From: Bacteroidaceae bacterium
GTDB lineage: Bacteria; Bacteroidota; Bacteroidia; Bacteroidales; Bacteroidaceae
Assembly (NCBI GenBank): GCA_017458585.1
Contig: JAFTAJ010000014.1
Location: 118,950 to 182,949, forward strand
Length of the DNA: 64,000 nt
Direction: 5' to 3'
Shown: one piece after another, positions 61,394 through 64,000 of the stretch
Layout of the letters: each line of letters starts with the position of its first letter
Numbering within the stretch: the stretch's first letter is position 1
The notes under the pieces: generated by a model
Database searches by the model: none
Told to the model about the DNA's origin: nothing
What the model saw: only the letters and a program-made list of their open reading frames with translations
Position numbers and translations under genes: made by a program

Positions 61394-61479
61394 TTGCCTC
61401 CGATGCCTCCGAATTGCCTCCGAAGCGCAAATGCCGACTATCATTACATTTCCTCACTTTTCGGAGGCATCGGAGGCAA
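61394..61479. repeat. 20-bp perfect inverted repeat with internal GCCTCCGA direct repeats
   Basis: The left arm 61394-61413 is the exact reverse complement of the right arm 61460-61479. Each arm holds two copies of GCCTCCGA (or its complement), and a third copy follows the left arm at 61416. Confidence 0.85.
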
Positions 61480-61545
61480 AAAATCGAAAAAAATTTTTTA
61501 AATGAGAGAATTGGTGATAAGTCGGTGGTGGTGACACATAAGGCA

Positions 61546-61775
61546 GAGCTCACGTCACGTAACTCCCAGCTCATTTCGCAGAAGTCAGAGTTCCTGCCGC
61601 GAAACTTCGTGCTCTTTGTACAGGACTCAGACCTCCGACGGACAAAAGCAGTTCTCGCGTCCACGAGAGTGGGGTTAGTTTACACGAGAGCGGCGTTAGA
61701 TTTTCTAAGAGCGCTTTTAGATTTCGTAAGAACGCCTTAAGATTTTGTAAGAACGCGTTTAGATTAGCCACCGAG
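61546..61775. repeat. 21-bp satellite (about 11 units)
   Basis: The period of 21 holds over about 230 bases (one unit is 20). The last four units are most alike (TTAGATTTCGTAAGAACGC). In translation it gives heptads on both strands, KAELTSR/NSQLISQ on plus and NLKAFLR/NLKALLE on minus. The late units match the array at 33849-33974. Confidence 0.8.
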
Positions 61776-61827
61776 GCTCAAAAACATTTTTCAGGGAAAG
61801 CTTTTCCTGTCCTGTCCCTGAAATTTT

Positions 61828-61956
61828 TCATAGTCCCTCCGCCTCCATAAAATGCTGCTCCATCTTCAGAACACGGTGGCCGCGCAGGAAGCGGTTGAGT
61901 TCCGCTTCCTGCGCGCCATCGTCACCGATGGATAATACGAATTTCTTGTATTGCAT
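61828..61956 (-). pseudogene. 42-codon ORF resembling the start of a DGR accessory gene
   Basis: ATG at 61956, TGA at 61830-61828. The product starts MQYKKFVLSIGDDGAQEAEL and continues NRFLRGHRVLKMEQHF, ending at EAEGL. From memory this matches the opening of small proteins encoded between the target gene and reverse transcriptase of some Bacteroidales diversity-generating retroelements, which continue for roughly another 80 residues. Here the frame stops and later bases do not resume it in any frame I tried, so it looks like a truncated remnant. It may still be translated. It lies 86 bases after the target gene stop. Confidence 0.5.
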
Positions 61957-61972
61957 TATTTTTTACGTTTTT

Positions 61973-62022
61973 GCACTGTCGCTCTTGCATGGCCTTAACG
62001 GCCATTGCTTTTGCGACAGTGC
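61973..62022. other. Nested inverted repeat just after the putative variable region
   Basis: GCACTGTCGC (61973-61982) pairs with GCGACAGTGC (62013-62022); inside, ATGGCC (61989-61994) pairs with GGCCAT (62000-62005) around a five-base loop. It starts 20 bases after the target gene stop, where DGRs often have a hairpin. A plus-strand T run at 62025-62031 also lets it look like a terminator for that strand. Confidence 0.7.
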
Positions 62023-62042
62023 ATGTTTTTTCTTGTTAGGAA

Positions 62043-63608
62043 CTAAAGGGCGAGACGGAGCCCGAGGAAGTTGATCGTGTTCGTGGGCGTGTAGTAGCTG
62101 CGAAAAGCCGTACGGCAGTAAGTGGCGTAGTCGAACCAGCTGCCACCACGGTAGACACGGAGGGAGCCCGATGATGGGCCGGTAGGATTGGTCTGGGAAC
62201 TGCTGCTGTAGTAGCCGAACCTGTCCTGGCACCACTCCCTCACGTTGCCGCTCATGTCGTAGATGCCAAGTTCGTTGGGAGATTTGGTGGCGACTTCATG
62301 TGTCTCGCGGCCAGAATTGTCGTTGTACCATGCCACATTGCCAAGAGTGTTGCTGCCGCTGTACTGATAGCCCTTGCTTTTGTTACCGCCGCGTGCGGCA
62401 AACTCCCACTCCGCCTCGGTAGGCAGGCGGAAATGCTCGCCTGTAAGCTGGTTGAGTTTCTGGATGAAGGTCTGGCAGTCATCCCAGCTAACACACTCCA
62501 CTGGCAGGTTGTCGCCCTTAAAGTAACTCGGATTGCTGCCCATCACGGCCTTCCACAGAGCCTGAGTCACCTCTGTCTGACCTATAGAGAAGCTGCTCAA
62601 CGTAACGCTGTGTACGGGCTGCTCGTCACTATCGCCAGCAGTGCTGCCCATCTGAAACGTGCCGCCCTGCACGCCAATCATCTTGAAGCTGACACCATTA
62701 GCAGTGTAGGTCTTCGTCTCCGCACTGCCGCTATTATTGTCGCCACCGCTTTGCCCGCCACCGTTTTGTCCGTCTCCTACGGTATATTTTGCACTACCTG
62801 CATTAATGTACTTGTTATTCTTGTGGTCCCAAGCACGGAAACTTACCGTTACTGTTGCTGTGGACTTTGTATAAACTGAAATCAATTGACTTGCTTGGCA
62901 ATCTTCGTCTGCATTGATAAACAAATTTATCTTAGGATTGCTGGAGTTGAAGGAGCCGCCGGAAATGCTATATGTCGCTTCTATTAACGTTATTTGCCGC
63001 GAATAGGCATGCGCAGACTCTTTAACTCCGACACTGACCAGGCACGGATAAAAATACGTTCCGCCTCCGATGTCAGAACCGCTTCCTCTTTGCTCACAAG
63101 AATGGACAATCTCAAAATCATACCTGTCATCATCATCCATAACCTCATACTTGGCCTTTTCAAGCCACTCCCGGTCAGAATAGGTGATTGAGTTTTGTGT
63201 CAACGCACCGGAACCATCCGCAGACACCAAACGACCATTCTGGTATTTGTAAGTCTTGCCATTAATCCTGACACTTGAGCCGCTTACATAATAATCAAAC
63301 GATTCGGCACTTATAGAGTGGCTCTCGCCAAAATAGCTGTCATACTCCTTAGTAAACCAACGAATGATACCCTCGTTGTTTCCAAGAAAGAATAATGTGC
63401 AGGACTCACGAGTAAAGCTCAAATCGTCATCGCCCCACTCCATAAAATCATAATTGGAGTCAGACTGCCAGGCATATCTGGTCAGAATCTCACTTAGGTT
63501 ACCTGATTCATTCTCTCCATCATCACTGCCACCGCAAGATGTCAAGAAAGATAATGTCATTATTGTCACTGCAAAACACAGTCCCACGTACTTAATATGT
63601 CGTTTCAT
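62043..63608 (-). CDS. FGE-sulfatase/C-type-lectin-fold lipoprotein, probable DGR target
   Basis: 521 residues from the ATG at 63608; the frame extends 42 codons upstream, but only this start gives a lipoprotein signal (MKRHIKYVGLCFAVTIMTLS, then FLTSC). Residues about 30-265 are a beta-rich region without a recognised domain; about 265-290 is a Gly/Asn/Ser linker. Residues about 295-521 are a formylglycine-generating-enzyme-like (SUMF1) domain: GGTFQMGST, IGQTEVTQALWKAVMGSNPS, VECVSWDDCQTFIQKLN, FRLPTEAEWEFAARGG, YDMSGNVREWCQD, then RGGSWFDYATYCRTAFRSYY. In Bacteroidales lipoproteins this fold usually serves as a ligand-binding scaffold rather than an enzyme. The C-terminal 40 codons have the hallmarks of a retroelement variable region. 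It is probably exposed on the outer membrane. Confidence 0.87.
   Translation of the reverse strand: MKRHIKYVGLCFAVTIMTLSFLTSCGGSDDGENESGNLSEILTRYAWQSDSNYDFMEWGDDDLSFTRESCTLFFLGNNEGIIRWFTKEYDSYFGESHSISAESFDYYVSGSSVRINGKTYKYQNGRLVSADGSGALTQNSITYSDREWLEKAKYEVMDDDDRYDFEIVHSCEQRGSGSDIGGGTYFYPCLVSVGVKESAHAYSRQITLIEATYSISGGSFNSSNPKINLFINADEDCQASQLISVYTKSTATVTVSFRAWDHKNNKYINAGSAKYTVGDGQNGGGQSGGDNNSGSAETKTYTANGVSFKMIGVQGGTFQMGSTAGDSDEQPVHSVTLSSFSIGQTEVTQALWKAVMGSNPSYFKGDNLPVECVSWDDCQTFIQKLNQLTGEHFRLPTEAEWEFAARGGNKSKGYQYSGSNTLGNVAWYNDNSGRETHEVATKSPNELGIYDMSGNVREWCQDRFGYYSSSSQTNPTGPSSGSLRVYRGGSWFDYATYCRTAFRSYYTPTNTINFLGLRLAL
62046..62160 (-). other. Candidate DGR variable region (VR)
   Basis: Between the fixed RGGSW and GLRLAL codons, the codons TAC, TTC, GAC, TAC, TAC, TTT, AGC, TAC, TAC, ATC and TTC lie where related proteins have Asn. 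Nearly all are NNC, consistent with AAC template codons changed only at A positions, while the codons between (GCC, TGC, CGT, ACG, CCC) look fixed. This is the pattern made by adenine-directed mutagenic homing. Confidence 0.6.
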
Positions 63609-63955
63609 ACTTTTTAGTTTTTTATAATTAAGGATTATTTTTGTCAAGTCCAATATCGCGATTGTAGACAGAAAAAGAAAACGCGGACTTAAACTTCGTC
63701 TACGTTTCGGAGGTATCGGCAAACACCTTTGCAATCATAATCGAGTAAAAGCCCACGCTATAACACGTGAGCATTAACTTCTACTCTTGATTGCTTCTAA
63801 AATTTTTGCCGAAATTTCCGAAACAAGAATAAAGCTAACGCTTCTTATCTTAAATGTCTTTTCATTGCTGTCCACTAAAAATCGCTAAGCGTTCTTTGAA
63901 ATAATTGAAATATAGTTAGTTGCAGAGATTTTTCGAGTGCACGGATTTGGTTTTG
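63609..63955. other. Intergenic region between divergent genes
   Basis: I see no gene or template-repeat-like sequence. It is AT-rich with short near-palindromes (CGATTATGATTGC, CCGAAATTTCCGAAA). A promoter box for the next gene lies at its right end. Confidence 0.5.
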
Positions 63956-63963
63956 TATCTTTG
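63956..63963 (+). promoter_or_regulatory. Candidate -7 box at the right end
   Basis: TATCTTTG followed by CAG, 22 bases before the ATG at 63986; a good Bacteroidetes -7 match. Confidence 0.6.
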
Positions 63964-63985
63964 CAGTCAAAAATAATGACTTCAA

Positions 63986-64000
63986 ATGAATAAATCAAAA
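63986..64000 (+). CDS. Start of an unknown gene (partial)
   Basis: ATG at 63986 reads MNKSK to the window edge, below a good -7 box. Another ATG eight bases upstream (63978) hits a stop after five codons. Nothing can be said about the product. Confidence 0.4.

Larger units (their letters stand above)
61181..61545. other. Non-coding stretch upstream of hipB
   Basis: It contains a terminator-like hairpin (61329-61354), a 20-bp inverted repeat (61394-61479) and T/A-rich runs, and no credible gene. Open frames here lack family features. Confidence 0.6.

Noticed and set aside
61176..61771. Open frames with leucine heptads near the 21-bp array
   Set aside because: The heptads follow from the 21-base period on both strands, so coding on either strand is not supported by sequence alone.
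33849..61775. CRISPR array
   Set aside because: The 9-bp and 21-bp satellites have no constant repeat with unique spacers of regular size, and no cas gene is present.
61973..62031. Simple transcription terminator of the DGR-target gene
   Set aside because: The T run is on the plus-strand side, wrong for the minus-strand gene, so the hairpin is listed as a possible DGR element instead.
62043..63608. True formylglycine-generating enzyme
   Set aside because: The domain ends in a variable-looking ligand face and sits in a lipoprotein; no sulfatase is nearby, so an enzymatic call is not supported.
1..64000. tRNA, rRNA or insertion-sequence genes
   Set aside because: I looked for cloverleaf-like segments, rRNA signatures and transposase motifs and saw none.

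Overview
The window looks like a chromosomal segment of a Bacteroidales bacterium, probably Prevotellaceae or a close relative. The evidence is V-type (FimA/Mfa1) fimbrial genes, DUF3575 and DUF3868 proteins, a TamL-type outer-membrane lipoprotein, DUF1460 and DUF1599 proteins, a likely type IX secretion tail, and Bacteroidetes-type TAnnTTTG -7 promoter boxes. I saw no rRNA, tRNA, CRISPR array, insertion sequence or integrase.

Region 1 (1-33041, all minus strand) is a 33-kb co-directional surface locus. In transcription order it holds a DUF3575 protein, a DUF3868/OmpA/TPR protein, an Mfa1-like fimbrillin, a FimB/Mfa2-like anchor, a second Mfa1-like fimbrillin, a further fimbrillin-like lipoprotein, a 3990-residue YGGGN-repeat protein with a C-terminal sorting-like tail, a four-helix-bundle-suffix protein, a DUF1016/PD-(D/E)xK nuclease, and the first about 3560 residues of a second giant YGGGN-repeat protein that runs off the left edge. 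The roughly 940-base leader upstream carries an 11-base C tract (G on the sense strand) next to the best promoter candidate, which suggests phase variation of the whole locus.

Region 2 (33849-46820) is a housekeeping block. folB and a DUF1460 gene lie on the minus strand. On the plus strand are DUF1599, a DoxX-like membrane gene continuous in frame with tpiA, a SPOR protein, folE, tkt, rpiB, nth, pgk, a substrate-binding-like lipoprotein and a large TPR-like protein. These cover glycolysis and pentose phosphate steps, folate synthesis and base-excision repair.

Region 3 (46837-59445) is an envelope and glycogen block: tamL, a GT2 glycosyltransferase, a TrmH-family methyltransferase, a multi-TM protein, glgB, a MORN protein, kdsB and a class A PBP on the minus strand, then an RluA-type pseudouridine synthase on the plus strand.

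Region 4 (59446-64000) is accessory. It has a hipBA toxin-antitoxin pair, a 21-nt-period repeat array, and an FGE/C-type-lectin-fold lipoprotein whose last 40 codons look like a diversity-generating-retroelement variable region. That gene is followed by a strong inverted repeat and a 42-codon ORF resembling the start of a DGR accessory gene. No reverse transcriptase or template repeat is in the window.

A theme across the window is short intergenic repeat families (9-bp CTAG-N5, 21-bp, GC-rich palindromes, AATTTTCAA- and GAACTTTCG-type) that also occur in frame inside genes, forming signal peptides, protein ends and loops. All functional calls rest on motif recognition by eye; no database search was run.
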